A DNA stretch of 64,000 nucleotides, taken from the NCBI RefSeq assembly GCF_005885635.1, contig NZ_VATY01000005.1, positions 1 through 64,000 on the forward strand, in the 5' to 3' direction. The stretch is from Maribacter algarum (ex Zhang et al. 2020). GTDB lineage: Bacteria; Bacteroidota; Bacteroidia; Flavobacteriales; Flavobacteriaceae. Made by a program: the position numbers and the translations under genes. Position 1 is the first letter of the stretch, and the number at the start of each line of letters is the position of its first letter. Shown here piece by piece: positions 54,574 through 62,083 of the stretch. The notes beneath the pieces are model-generated. The model did no database searches and was not told where the DNA came from. It worked only from the letters and a program-made list of their open reading frames with translations.

Positions 54574-55434
54574 TTAATTAATTAATAAAGCAGCTAATTC
54601 AGTTCTATTTTTAACGCCGCACTTTTTATAAATAGTGCTTGTATGCGTTTTTACTGTTGGAATGGAGATATGTAATTCCTCCGATATTTGTTTATATGTT
54701 TTTCCTTTTATCAAAAGTAAAGCAACTTCTTTTTCTCTTTTAGAAATAGCATAATTTTTTAAGAGTTGATTACTGTATTCTGATCTAGGTTTAAAAAGTG
54801 ATAAACGTTGAAGGTCGTCTAAAAATTTATTTCCAGCAAGAAATATAAAAACTAGCGGGAGCGTAAATCCAATTTTTAGATTGTATTCCTCATTAATAAA
54901 AACGTAATTGGCAAGCAGTGATAGCGGTAAAATGACTAAAAACGCAATGGCGAAAATTCGTTCCGTTTTTTCTCGGTGTTTAATGAATTGTTTGGGTTTG
55001 GTTGTTCTAACCAATATCATAGAAAATAGAACAGTAATGGCAAGGAAAATAATTACAATATATTCAACCTTAGCTAGTATATTTAATAAAAAAGCAATAC
55101 TAGTAGTTACGAATAATAATATAGAGCAAGCAAAAAGTAGTTTTTTCCATAGCGGAGGTATTTTATGCTGCCTTTCCCTCATAATATTTAATGGTGTAGT
55201 TAAGGCAACCAAAATCATAGATAATAAAGTAAAAACGCTCGTAGTGTTTTTGGAATATGTTGTGTCAAAAAAAGAAGAAAAGGTCATTGACAAAATTAAA
55301 AGTAATAAAGAAAAGGTAAAGGCAATAGTCTCCCATTTTTCAAGTCCTTTTTTGTAGCATACTATTTCCAAGAATATTGTAACGATAAGCAAAGTATAAG
55401 CAAATACTAATAAAGTAATTTCTACATATTTCAT
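54574..55434 (-). CDS. Membrane protein with LuxR-type HTH
   Basis: This 286-residue protein has six or seven membrane helices over 1-210 and a C-terminal LuxR HTH (ISKREKEVALLLIKGKTYKQISEELHISIPTVKTHTSTIYKKCGVKNRTELAALLIN). It resembles in layout the regulator at 37779-38894 but has much higher similarity to classic LuxR motifs. As a cassette-borne regulator with membrane sensing it may act on genes elsewhere in the genome. Confidence 0.85.
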   Translation of the reverse strand: MKYVEITLLVFAYTLLIVTIFLEIVCYKKGLEKWETIAFTFSLLLLILSMTFSSFFDTTYSKNTTSVFTLLSMILVALTTPLNIMRERQHKIPPLWKKLLFACSILLFVTTSIAFLLNILAKVEYIVIIFLAITVLFSMILVRTTKPKQFIKHREKTERIFAIAFLVILPLSLLANYVFINEEYNLKIGFTLPLVFIFLAGNKFLDDLQRLSLFKPRSEYSNQLLKNYAISKREKEVALLLIKGKTYKQISEELHISIPTVKTHTSTIYKKCGVKNRTELAALLIN

Positions 55435-55458
55435 TTAAACTCTTGATGTTTTTGATTG

Positions 55459-55521
55459 CTCACAACGTTCAGTGTTTGGTGCGTTTCCCAAAGGGCATAC
55501 ACTATACACCTTGTTGGCAAC
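55459..55521. repeat. attC-like site 5 (short form)
   Basis: CTCACAACGTTCAGTGTTTG and the inverted CATACACTATACACCTTG with GTTGGCAAC (55513-55521) form a 63-bp imperfect inverted repeat with an unpaired spacer in each arm. GTTGGCAACC matches the complement of GGTTGCAAAC (56054-56063) at the other end of the next cassette, 9 of 10 bases. Confidence 0.7.
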
Positions 55522-55532
55522 CTTTTTTATCT

Positions 55533-56039
55533 TTATTTAATAGTATCACTTAGTGTACCACTCATTGCAGCCGGAAATGCCACAATGATTACTCTTTTTA
55601 TAGCTAATGCATTGTCTATTCCCCAAGGGCATTTTTGAATTACTGTTAGAATCAAAGCCACAACAATCAATGAAATAATATATGTTCCCAAAACTCTTTT
55701 TATGTAATCAGTAACATATCCTTTTAAGGTTACTCTGTAAAAATTGAAATAGACAAAAACTGAAACCAGAATTAACGATATTATAGCTATAATCGAAACA
55801 TTTATAATCGGTAGTGATTTGCCAAGATTCCAAGCTTCTTCAGTTAGTGATACAGGAATTGCTAGTAAAGCTGAACCGATTATAACTTGCATAATATCTC
55901 GTGGCTTGAATTCAAGCATTAGAGGTTTCAATGCATAACTAATTATCTCTCCTGATTTATCAGCAATTGGAACAATCCTATGTAAATAGCCACCAATTCT
56001 TTTTATAGTTGATTCCTTAATTTCTACTTTTTGTTCCAT
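55533..56039 (-). CDS. DUF2391/TIGR02587-type membrane protein
   Basis: This 168-residue protein has a soluble N-terminus (IKRIGGYLHRIVPIADKSGEII) and four membrane helices. The family motifs are LEFKPRDIMQVIIGSALLAIPVSLTEEAWNLG and the terminal AFPAAMSGTLSDTI. The function is unknown. It is the only gene in its cassette, about 550 bp from core to core. Confidence 0.75.
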   Translation of the reverse strand: MEQKVEIKESTIKRIGGYLHRIVPIADKSGEIISYALKPLMLEFKPRDIMQVIIGSALLAIPVSLTEEAWNLGKSLPIINVSIIAIISLILVSVFVYFNFYRVTLKGYVTDYIKRVLGTYIISLIVVALILTVIQKCPWGIDNALAIKRVIIVAFPAAMSGTLSDTIK

Positions 56040-56053
56040 TCTCTTGTTTCAAT

Positions 56054-56191
56054 GGTTGCAAACGGTCTCGGCTATGATTTCGTTACGGACATTTCCAACG
56101 GAAATTGTCCGTGCGGAATACAGCCGCTTGTGGGTTAATAAGATTGAAGTTAGTTAAAATGCAGCAATGAATTATAGCTATTGTTGAAACA
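56054..56191. repeat. attC-like site 6 (intermediate length)
   Basis: The left end is GGTTGCAAACGGTCTCGGCTATG; the right end is ATTATAGCTATTG then GTTGAAACA (56183-56191). The interior hairpin GGACATTTCC-AAC-GGAAATTGTCC stands where other copies have an unrelated but also paired stem. GTTGAAACA is the exact complement of TGTTTCAAC at 56765-56773. Confidence 0.75.
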
Positions 56192-56199
56192 GGTTTTTT

Positions 56200-56754
56200 T
56201 TAGTTACAATTGGTTTCAGAATTTGTACAAATATATTCAGGGGAAAGCCACCCTTTATTCCCTTCTTTTTCTACAAAAACCCAATCATTTTTGCAATTCA
56301 GCACATTTAGATAAGATTCTTCAATTATAACACCAGTAATTTCAGAATCCCTTGCTGGCTCTTTAAGTAGTGATATTTCTTGTCCTTTATAATTATTTGT
56401 TCCCACTTCAATAAAGTCCGATTTAATCCAATAGTTTTCTAGTTCAGGGTTGTTTTCGTCCCTACCGATTTGGAGCCAGCCTAGTTCTGAATTTTTAAAT
56501 AAAAAGCCACCTCCAAAATCGTAATTTGGATTATCCTCAAACCGAAAATATTTTATGATTTGTCCATTTGCATTATCGTATAGAGGCAAAGAATCAGTGT
56601 ATTTAATGTATGTTTCAAAATGACATTCATTGTTAAGAGAAGCTTTAGGAAAATCCTTAGTCACTGATTCCGTATTATTGGATAGGTCTTTTTTCTTGGA
56701 TTCTCCACAAGCAGAGAATATAAGTAAAAGAAGAATGTAAAATATAACTTTCAT
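56200..56754 (-). CDS. SH3-like domain lipoprotein
   Basis: This 184-residue lipoprotein has the lipobox FSACGE. Two SH3-like beta units are suggested by SLPLYDNANGQIIKYF ... ELGWLQIG and ISLLKEPARDSEITGVIIEESYLNVLNCKNDWVFVEKEGNKGWLSPEYIC. It ends with a Cys-containing tail. The single-gene cassette is bounded by perfectly complementary 9-bp cores. The function is unknown; binding of a wall or surface polymer is a guess. Confidence 0.65.
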   Translation of the reverse strand: MKVIFYILLLLIFSACGESKKKDLSNNTESVTKDFPKASLNNECHFETYIKYTDSLPLYDNANGQIIKYFRFEDNPNYDFGGGFLFKNSELGWLQIGRDENNPELENYWIKSDFIEVGTNNYKGQEISLLKEPARDSEITGVIIEESYLNVLNCKNDWVFVEKEGNKGWLSPEYICTNSETNCN

Positions 56755-56764
56755 TATTTAAATG

Positions 56765-56959
56765 TGTTTCAACGGTTGGGCTATGATTATTGCGGTGCGG
56801 AAATCCGTTAGATTTCCAGCTGCGGACTAGGCAAAAGCTCTTGGTTTTGTTTTAATTTTTTTGGTCGAAAGCAAAATCCCAAAGATTTTGCGACATAATA
56901 AATATACACAGACCTTTTGGCAAGTTTAACCTGCCCTAAGTTTTTTATACATTGTTACC
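56765..56959. repeat. attC-like site 7 (long form, variant stems)
   Basis: The left end is TGTTTCAACGGTTGGGCTATG; the right end is CATTG then GTTACC (56954-56959). The inner hairpins are GGAAATC-CGTTA-GATTTCC and GCAAAATC-CCAA-AGATTTTGC; both differ from the other copies yet remain paired. The right core contains the stop codon of the MBL gene. Confidence 0.78.
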
Positions 56960-57731
56960 TACTGGCTATTTCTATCACCTCTCCATCTTCGGGAATAAGA
57001 ACTTTATCCATTAAGCTGTTCTTAATCAATATTTCTCTTAGTTTTTTTCGAGTTAATGGACAATGATTTATAGATTCCATATGATTAGCAATTACTTTTC
57101 CTGATGTATTTTTAACAAACTTTAAAATATCATTTATATCCATAATAAGTTTGCTGAATAAATCAAATTGAGCCGTTCCACAAGCTAAAACACTAATCTC
57201 TGGTTTGTAATTCTTTAGTACTTTGTCAACCGACTCTGTGTATATTGTATCAGAGCTTAAATAGATAGATTTTTGTTGTGGAAGTTTGATGAAAAAACCA
57301 ATTACATTACCCATTAATTTAGAAATAAAACCATAACCGTGTTTAGCTGGTATTCCTTCAATTGTACCTCCTAAAAAATTTTGTCTTTCCCAGTATTTCA
57401 GTGTTTGAACTATATTAAGTCCTCTTTTCGTTAATGCCTTTTCATCTTTTATACTACAAGTAACAGGAATATTATTTTTAATCAAGAACTGTATTCCCTT
57501 ACTATCTATGTGGTCAGGATGTTGATGTGTTATTAAACAATGAGTTACTTTTTCAAGTATAGAATTTATGTTGTGTGGTAGTGGAACGATAGGGTTTTTT
57601 CTTGCTTTATGCCTGAATATTGTAAATGCAGGCATAATTCCTATATCTCCTAACATCGGGTCAATTAAAATAACTTCATTTTCTGTTTCAAGAACCATGG
57701 TAGCATTTCGTACATGATGAATATTTAGCAT
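56955..57731 (-). CDS. MBL-fold metallohydrolase, UlaG-like
   Basis: This 258-residue enzyme has the zinc motif HQHPDH at residues 69-74 (THQHPDHID), the leading NATMVLETENEVILIDPMLG strand and a later ANHMESINHCP segment. The substrate is unknown. It lies 62 bp after the Crp-like regulator on the same strand within one cassette, so the regulator probably controls it. The stop codon lies in the core of the downstream site. Confidence 0.88.
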   Translation of the reverse strand: MLNIHHVRNATMVLETENEVILIDPMLGDIGIMPAFTIFRHKARKNPIVPLPHNINSILEKVTHCLITHQHPDHIDSKGIQFLIKNNIPVTCSIKDEKALTKRGLNIVQTLKYWERQNFLGGTIEGIPAKHGYGFISKLMGNVIGFFIKLPQQKSIYLSSDTIYTESVDKVLKNYKPEISVLACGTAQFDLFSKLIMDINDILKFVKNTSGKVIANHMESINHCPLTRKKLREILIKNSLMDKVLIPEDGEVIEIASR

Positions 57732-57793
57732 TTTGTATTTTTTATGTGTTATACAAAAGTCAAATAAAGAAGAATCATTTTGATTGATTCAAA

Positions 57794-58369
57794 TCAAGAA
57801 GTACGTTTTCTAATACGACTTAATGTTTCAGGAGTTATATTTAGATAAGAAGCAATATGATATTGAGGAATAGATTGAAGCCATTCAGATTTGTAAATGA
57901 ATAATTCTTTATATAATTCTTCTGGAGTTTTAGTGACGCGATTAAACTCCAACATTTCTTTTTGTTTTAATAATTTTTGAAACGAAGATTCAACAAAGGA
58001 TTTTCCACATTGATATTTCTCTAACAAATCAAAAAAAGGCTTTCTGTCAATGCTTAAGACCTGTACTAAAGAAATGCATTCTTGATTTTTATTAGTTAAA
58101 GTATTTTGAGTGAAAGTCAATAAATCAGAAATAAATTGTGGTTTAACGTAAAAGTTTATATTAATTTCTTTTTCTTGATTTGAGTAATATTCTCTTACTA
58201 TTCCTTTATTAAGAAACCTAAGTTGTTTTTCTTTAGTTTGAGCTTTAATTAATAGGCTTCCTTTCTTATGCTCATTAATTTCAAATAACGAGAACAGTTC
58301 GGCTAATCCATCTTGATTTAATGAATATTCAGATTTGAAAAATTTAGATATCTCAGCGAAATTGTTCAT
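57794..58369 (-). CDS. Crp/Fnr-family regulator
   Basis: This 191-residue regulator has a cyclic-nucleotide-binding-like beta barrel over 20-110 (EHKKGSLLIKAQTKEKQLRFLNKGIVREYY) and a C-terminal HTH ending (IPQYHIASYLNITPETLSRIRKR). The cAMP-binding residues are not conserved. In this phylum such proteins commonly regulate one neighbouring operon; here the MBL gene is the obvious target. Confidence 0.9.
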   Translation of the reverse strand: MNNFAEISKFFKSEYSLNQDGLAELFSLFEINEHKKGSLLIKAQTKEKQLRFLNKGIVREYYSNQEKEININFYVKPQFISDLLTFTQNTLTNKNQECISLVQVLSIDRKPFFDLLEKYQCGKSFVESSFQKLLKQKEMLEFNRVTKTPEELYKELFIYKSEWLQSIPQYHIASYLNITPETLSRIRKRTS

Positions 58370-58385
58370 TTTTTTTGAGCTTGTT

Positions 58386-58432
58386 GGTAACGGTCTTGCA
58401 TATAAAACGTAGCATGCAAAAAGATGTTGACT
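58386..58432. repeat. attC-like site 8 (very short)
   Basis: GGTAACGGTCTTGCAT and ATGCAAAAAGATGTTGAC form an imperfect inverted repeat of 46 bp. GGTAAC complements GTTACC (56954-56959), the other end of its two-gene cassette. Confidence 0.6.
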
Positions 58433-58576
58433 TTTCAGTTAAAACACAGAGCCGAATTTTATATTTTTCCTTTTATCTTATATTTCTCAAAAAGCCAAAT
58501 TTAAAAATCTAACGGTCTTCAAAAATACACGAAAACCTCTCGAAATACCTGTAACATCTATGTTTTATATAATTTT

Positions 58577-59188
58577 TTAACCACTGATTTTTTCTTCATA
58601 CTCTGGACAGTCCAATCGAATCTCTTGATTTAATAATTCCTTTTCAAGCAAATTACAGTAATCCGATTCTTGCTGTTTTTCATAAAACTTGCATCCATAA
58701 CAAGTCCGCTGTACGTTCAATATTCCGTTACGATTTAGTTTGTAAATCAGTTGACTTAAAGTACCAAATAAACTCTTTAATTCAGATTGAGAAAGACTAT
58801 CCACTTGTTTTTTTAATGGATTTGAGAAATCATAGGTTTGAGAAACTATTTCAGTTCCTAATTGAGATAATGTAATTGAATAACTACGACTATCTAATGA
58901 GGAAAAATCTTTTAGAATTAATCCTTTCTTGTCTAGAATTCTAACCGCATCACTAACAGTTGGTTTAGTTACGTTAAATTCTTTAGCAAGATGGCTTACG
59001 TTACACAATTTTCGTTTGTGAAAAGCTATAAATAGGAGTATTTGAATTTGAATTGGACTTAAACCAACCAACTTAGCCTTTTCCCATAGCAAGATTTTAA
59101 ATACTTCCGAAACGCGTTCCATTCCTGTAACGATTTTACTCGAAATGTCTTTTTCTTGTTGCTCTGGATTAAATGTACTTTCCTTCAT
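58577..59188 (-). CDS. MarR-family regulator with C-terminal Cys cluster
   Basis: This 203-residue regulator has the MarR winged helix (SPIQIQILLFIAFHKRKLCNVSHLAKEFNVTKPTVSDAVRILDKKGLI). An extra C-terminal tail carries four cysteines: 163, 166, 178 and 194 (CYGC, then DYC and DCPEY). This could bind zinc or an iron-sulfur cluster, or act as a thiol sensor. It is transcribed away from a site TTAGTACTCCTAA whose relatives lie at the other promoters of the cassette, so it probably represses itself, DUF2024, the secreted protein and the thioredoxin-like gene. Confidence 0.85.
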   Translation of the reverse strand: MKESTFNPEQQEKDISSKIVTGMERVSEVFKILLWEKAKLVGLSPIQIQILLFIAFHKRKLCNVSHLAKEFNVTKPTVSDAVRILDKKGLILKDFSSLDSRSYSITLSQLGTEIVSQTYDFSNPLKKQVDSLSQSELKSLFGTLSQLIYKLNRNGILNVQRTCYGCKFYEKQQESDYCNLLEKELLNQEIRLDCPEYEEKISG

Positions 59189-59195
59189 AAAAAAA

Positions 59196-59237
59196 GCCTG
59201 TCAAAATTTGTTCGACAGGCAAAGTTAGTACTCCTAA
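59196..59237 (-). promoter_or_regulatory. Terminator, marR -7 box and operator, overlapping
   Basis: GCCTGTC (59214-59220) and GACAGGC (59196-59202 on the reverse strand), followed by T7, end the DUF2024 transcript; the T run abuts the marR start codon. TAACTTTG (59220-59227) is an exact -7 box that overlaps the stem by one base, and the operator TTAGTACTCCTAA (59225-59237) overlaps that box. The marR transcript would start within the stem and so escape the terminator. Confidence 0.65.
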
Positions 59238-59242
59238 TTAAA

Positions 59243-59506
59243 TTAATTGCAATTTTCCATTTCTATTATGAAATAGCCCTTGTTTTCAATTGATGAGATT
59301 ATTTCTTCTGATGCCTGTTCAATATGACACAGGCGACATTCATTTGAGGTCAATTGCCCTGTTTTAAATGATTTTGTCTTAAGGTAACTTTTTCCAAAAT
59401 TAAATATCGTTTGCTCATTGGTTATATTTTCAGGAACGAGAATATCAAAATGCATAATATTACCATCTTCTTTTTTTACGTAAGTGTCCCAAACTGCTAT
59501 TTTCAT
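59243..59506 (-). CDS. DUF2024 protein
   Basis: This 87-residue cytosolic protein has the family pattern MKIAVWDTYVKKEDGNIMHFDILVPE ... YLKTKS ... ECRLCHIE ... GYFIIEMENC. The paired cysteines of CRLC may be redox-active or metal-binding. It is 4 bp after the secreted protein gene, hence in one operon. The family has no proven function. Confidence 0.88.
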   Translation of the reverse strand: MKIAVWDTYVKKEDGNIMHFDILVPENITNEQTIFNFGKSYLKTKSFKTGQLTSNECRLCHIEQASEEIISSIENKGYFIIEMENCN

Positions 59507-59510
59507 CTTA

Positions 59511-60233
59511 TTAGTTCTTTACTTTATATGGTAACGACAAATCTCCACTTGCCACACTAAAAACTTCGTAAACTCCGAGCATAGGTAAATTTTCATTACT
59601 TGTATTTACTTTCATAAATGCAGTCACGCCATCATAATTAAAGTCTGTTCTATTGTTCATACGATAAATTGGCACGACTACCTTTATTTTGTTGCTTTTA
59701 GTTAAAACAGGATAACCTGGCGAATCCATATACATTGGCATTCCTGGATTTGTTGGTGGTAAAACAACTGTCTCATCTGCTTTCTTAAATTGTTTAACCG
59801 AAAGCCCTCCATCAATTCTTTTATCTTCGTGAAGAATTACCCAATGTGGATGCCAAATAATTCCATCGTTATCAAATATTTGGTCGCTATTTTCATCCCA
59901 AAGTGGTGTGTCATCAAAATCGGGATGTGATGTTAGAGCAAGAGCAACAATTCCGTCTGTCTGATTAAAGCCAACATCAGTAGGTTTTAAATTTGTTGGA
60001 AAAACATAGGCTAAAACAGGTGCACCATCTAGTTGACCAACTTTAGTTGGTGTTGTTTTTCCTGCTGTTCCAGCTACAGTGATTTCCCAAATAGTAACTC
60101 CTAAATCGGGTTTGTGTGTTACACTAACTTTATTGATTTTGAAATTGTCATTTTTATATTCGCTTTCTTGAGCACAAGAATTTGTTGTGTATAAAAGCAT
60201 CGTTGTTGATAGTAATAATAGTATTGATTTCAT
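59511..60233 (-). CDS. Secreted protein, unknown function
   Basis: This 240-residue lipoprotein or secreted protein has a signal ending TNSCAQE, with a likely lipidated Cys. The interior is rich in His, Asp and Trp (HPDFDDTPLWDENSD, IIWHPHWVILHEDKR), a look common in metal- or ligand-binding proteins. I cannot name the family. Two tandem operator palindromes lie just upstream. Confidence 0.6.
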   Translation of the reverse strand: MKSILLLLSTTMLLYTTNSCAQESEYKNDNFKINKVSVTHKPDLGVTIWEITVAGTAGKTTPTKVGQLDGAPVLAYVFPTNLKPTDVGFNQTDGIVALALTSHPDFDDTPLWDENSDQIFDNDGIIWHPHWVILHEDKRIDGGLSVKQFKKADETVVLPPTNPGMPMYMDSPGYPVLTKSNKIKVVVPIYRMNNRTDFNYDGVTAFMKVNTSNENLPMLGVYEVFSVASGDLSLPYKVKN

Positions 60234-60251
60234 TTTTGATTTGTTTTAAGA

Positions 60252-60285
60252 AGTTAGGATCCCTATAAAATTAGGAATCCTAACT
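60252..60285. promoter_or_regulatory. Tandem TTAGGA operators upstream of secreted-protein gene
   Basis: TTAGGATCCCTA (60254-60265) and the perfect palindrome TTAGGAATCCTAA (60271-60283) stand 17 bp apart. Together they form a larger near-perfect palindrome from AGTTAGGAT to ATCCTAACT. The same motif precedes the thioredoxin-like and MarR genes. Confidence 0.65.
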
Positions 60286-60299
60286 ATATATTTTAAAAA

Positions 60300-60533
60300 T
60301 TAACCTTTTACATCTGCCATTGAAGCACCAAAATTTATATGTAAAGTATTGCCATTAGGTGTAACTAAAGCTGGAACAGAGTTTACTCCTGCTTTTTCTG
60401 CTTCTGAAATTCTGTTTCGGTCTTCTCCAATGTTTACGACTTCAACATTTTCAGCTCCAACTAAATTTACGATATCGTGTTCTGCACTTACGCAAACTGG
60501 ACATCCTGCGTGATAGAAAATGGATTTACTCAT
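60300..60533 (-). CDS. Small thioredoxin/glutaredoxin-like protein
   Basis: This 77-residue protein has a short thioredoxin-like fold with CPVC at residues 11-14 and a cis-Pro segment VNSVPALVTPNG. It has no signal peptide, so it acts in the cytosol. It is the first gene of the regulon and has the best promoter, with the operator placed between the -33 and -7 boxes. It may keep the cysteines of the MarR-type protein or of DUF2024 reduced. Confidence 0.85.
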   Translation of the reverse strand: MSKSIFYHAGCPVCVSAEHDIVNLVGAENVEVVNIGEDRNRISEAEKAGVNSVPALVTPNGNTLHINFGASMADVKG

Positions 60534-60569
60534 TTTATAATATTTTTAGATTAACGCATTATTGCAACA

Positions 60570-60600
60570 CAAATATAGTAAGGAATCCTAACAATACAAA
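60570..60600 (-). promoter_or_regulatory. Promoter of thioredoxin-like gene with internal operator
   Basis: On the minus strand TTTG (60597-60600), a 19-bp spacer and TATATTTG (60570-60577) form an exact Bacteroidota promoter. The spacer contains TAAGGAATCCTAA (60579-60591), 12 of 13 matches to the palindrome at 60271. Binding there would block RNA polymerase. Confidence 0.75.
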
Positions 60601-60677
60601 TTTTGAATCAATTATTTTTTGAAATGGAAAAGTGGGTTTTTAATCTATAGTTGGTTGCGTGCAGTATTTTTCAGCTT

Positions 60678-60877
60678 GTGGCTAACGGTTCGGCTAAGCG
60701 TAGTGCGGAGGCAAAGAAACTTTTCGTTTCCGTCTGTGCAAGAAGCTAAAGCTCTTGGTTTTTCTTTTTCTTTTTTTGTCCAAAGCTAAATCCCAAAGAT
60801 TTAGCGACTTCATAAATATACACAGACCATTCGGTTTTGCCCTAAAGTCCGCATTATGTTTAGGTATTGTTAACTAA
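60678..60877. repeat. attC-like site 9 (long form)
   Basis: The left end is GTGGCTAACGGTTCGGCTAAG; the right end is GCATTATGTTTAGGTATTG then GTTAACTAA (60869-60877). The inner hairpin CTAAATC-CCAA-AGATTTAG is kept, with GAAAC-TTTTC-GTTTC. GTTAACTAA complements TTAGTTAAT (61881) at 8 of 9. The gap 60534-61002 holds this site and the shared segment at 60878. Confidence 0.82.
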
Positions 60878-60950
60878 TGTGGCGACATGTTTCAGTAAGC
60901 ACGTTCCAATCCCGTTTTTTCTTTTATCTCCGCCCGAGTTGGAAGTCCAT
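60878..60950. repeat. Segment shared with 51676-51745, beside site 9
   Basis: This begins TGTGGCGACATG and continues GTAAGCACGTTCC ... TATCTCCG ... AGTCCATCT, matching the segment beside site 2. A shorter echo, GTGAAGTCCATCTGCG, is at about 61803-61818 and a related one at 51763-51778. Confidence 0.55.
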
Positions 60951-61002
60951 CTAGGTTTTCTTCGTCTCAGTCGACAGAATAAATCCCTCAATTTCTACAG
61001 TA

Positions 61003-61779
61003 CTACTCCAAATCGTTGTTGACGCGATAAATCTTGCTCCTATCTTCCAAAAATTCCCAAATTTTCAACTTGTCCTGACCATCAACAGTAGCCTTGAAAA
61101 TCGTGTCGAAAGCACAGAAATACATGAAGTCATCTATTCTTTCTTCAGGTACTTTCAGTTTTTGACTATAAAGCGAAACGGCATAAAACTTCTTTATAAT
61201 CTCAATCTGTTCTGCTACTTCATCTAAGGAAACCATTTTTCTCAACCTTCTATTATGACCAGTTATTTCGTCAATAAGCCTATGCAGAGCTTGCTCTTCC
61301 ATTGCCAAGAAAAGCTTTCTTTCATTGAGTGATAATTGTTTAACATGTGCATTTGGTAGTCCCAAAGTTGAAGATGTCACTACAGGTTCAATTTTCAATG
61401 ATTGGATATCTTTAGCAATATCGCCGGATAATTTGTATGGTGTAATTACTACTTCATCTAGTTCAGTTAAAGATTCTTTCAAACGGACAGTAACCATTTT
61501 ACTTTGTAAAATCTCATTAGTAACAATCAACTGGGATTTTTCATATTGAATTGCTGAAAACCATATGGTGTCATTCAGCTTTACTGAAATTCTAAAGTAA
61601 CCATAAGCGTTAGTTATTGTAGCCTTTTTTGAGTTAGCGTTAATTACATGAACATCTGAGACCTCCATGGTTTCACTTTCTATTTTACCATCAAGTTCTT
61701 TTGCGATTTCTTGGGCATTTGAAATTAAACTAACAAAAGATATTATGAAGAAAATGATGAAATTCCTGTCTGAAAACAT
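61003..61779 (-). CDS. Secreted CarboxypepD_reg-like protein
   Basis: I start at the ATG giving MFSDRNFIIFFIISFVSLISNAQE, a clean signal peptide (258 residues); the frame is open 14 codons more. The domain at about 25-105 has the pattern KIESETMEVSDVHVINANSKKATITNAYGYFRISVKLNDTIWFSAIQY and LTELDEVVITPY. The helical remainder has no match. It is distantly related in domain type to the cluster at 8.5-15 kb. Confidence 0.75.
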   Translation of the reverse strand: MFSDRNFIIFFIISFVSLISNAQEIAKELDGKIESETMEVSDVHVINANSKKATITNAYGYFRISVKLNDTIWFSAIQYEKSQLIVTNEILQSKMVTVRLKESLTELDEVVITPYKLSGDIAKDIQSLKIEPVVTSSTLGLPNAHVKQLSLNERKLFLAMEEQALHRLIDEITGHNRRLRKMVSLDEVAEQIEIIKKFYAVSLYSQKLKVPEERIDDFMYFCAFDTIFKATVDGQDKLKIWEFLEDRSKIYRVNNDLE

Positions 61780-61880
61780 AAGATTTATAATTTTCCGACC
61801 GAGTGAAGTCCATCTGCGCAAACATGTTCAAAATTCCGTTTTACGTCCATTTTTTAATAAAATATTTTTTTGGATCTATT

Positions 61881-62083
61881 TTAGTTAATGGTTCGGCGAT
61901 GGCAAGTAGGGCAGGCAAGGAAACTTTTCGTTTCCGTCTGGTCTACGAGCCAGAGCTTTTTGTTTTGTAATTAATTTTCTTTTTTAATTGCCAAATCCAA
62001 AAGATTTGGCAGACTTGGCAAATACGCACAAGCCTTTAAATATATCTCTTTATGCCCTATTTGTTATAGGTTTTGTTAGGCAC
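61881..62083. repeat. attC-like site 10 (long form)
   Basis: The left end is TTAGTTAATGGTTCGGCGATG; the right end is TTATAGGTTTTG then GTTAGGCAC (62075-62083). The inner hairpins are GGAAAC-TTTTC-GTTTCC and GCCAAATC-CAAA-AGATTTGGC. The second differs from the other copies at two positions on each side and stays paired. The right arm overlaps the last nine codons of the aminotransferase gene. Confidence 0.8.

Noticed and set aside
58501-58560. Another attC-like site at TCTAACGGTCTTC near 58510
   Set aside because: The first bases resemble site 8 but no inverted arm or GTT core follows; at most a remnant.
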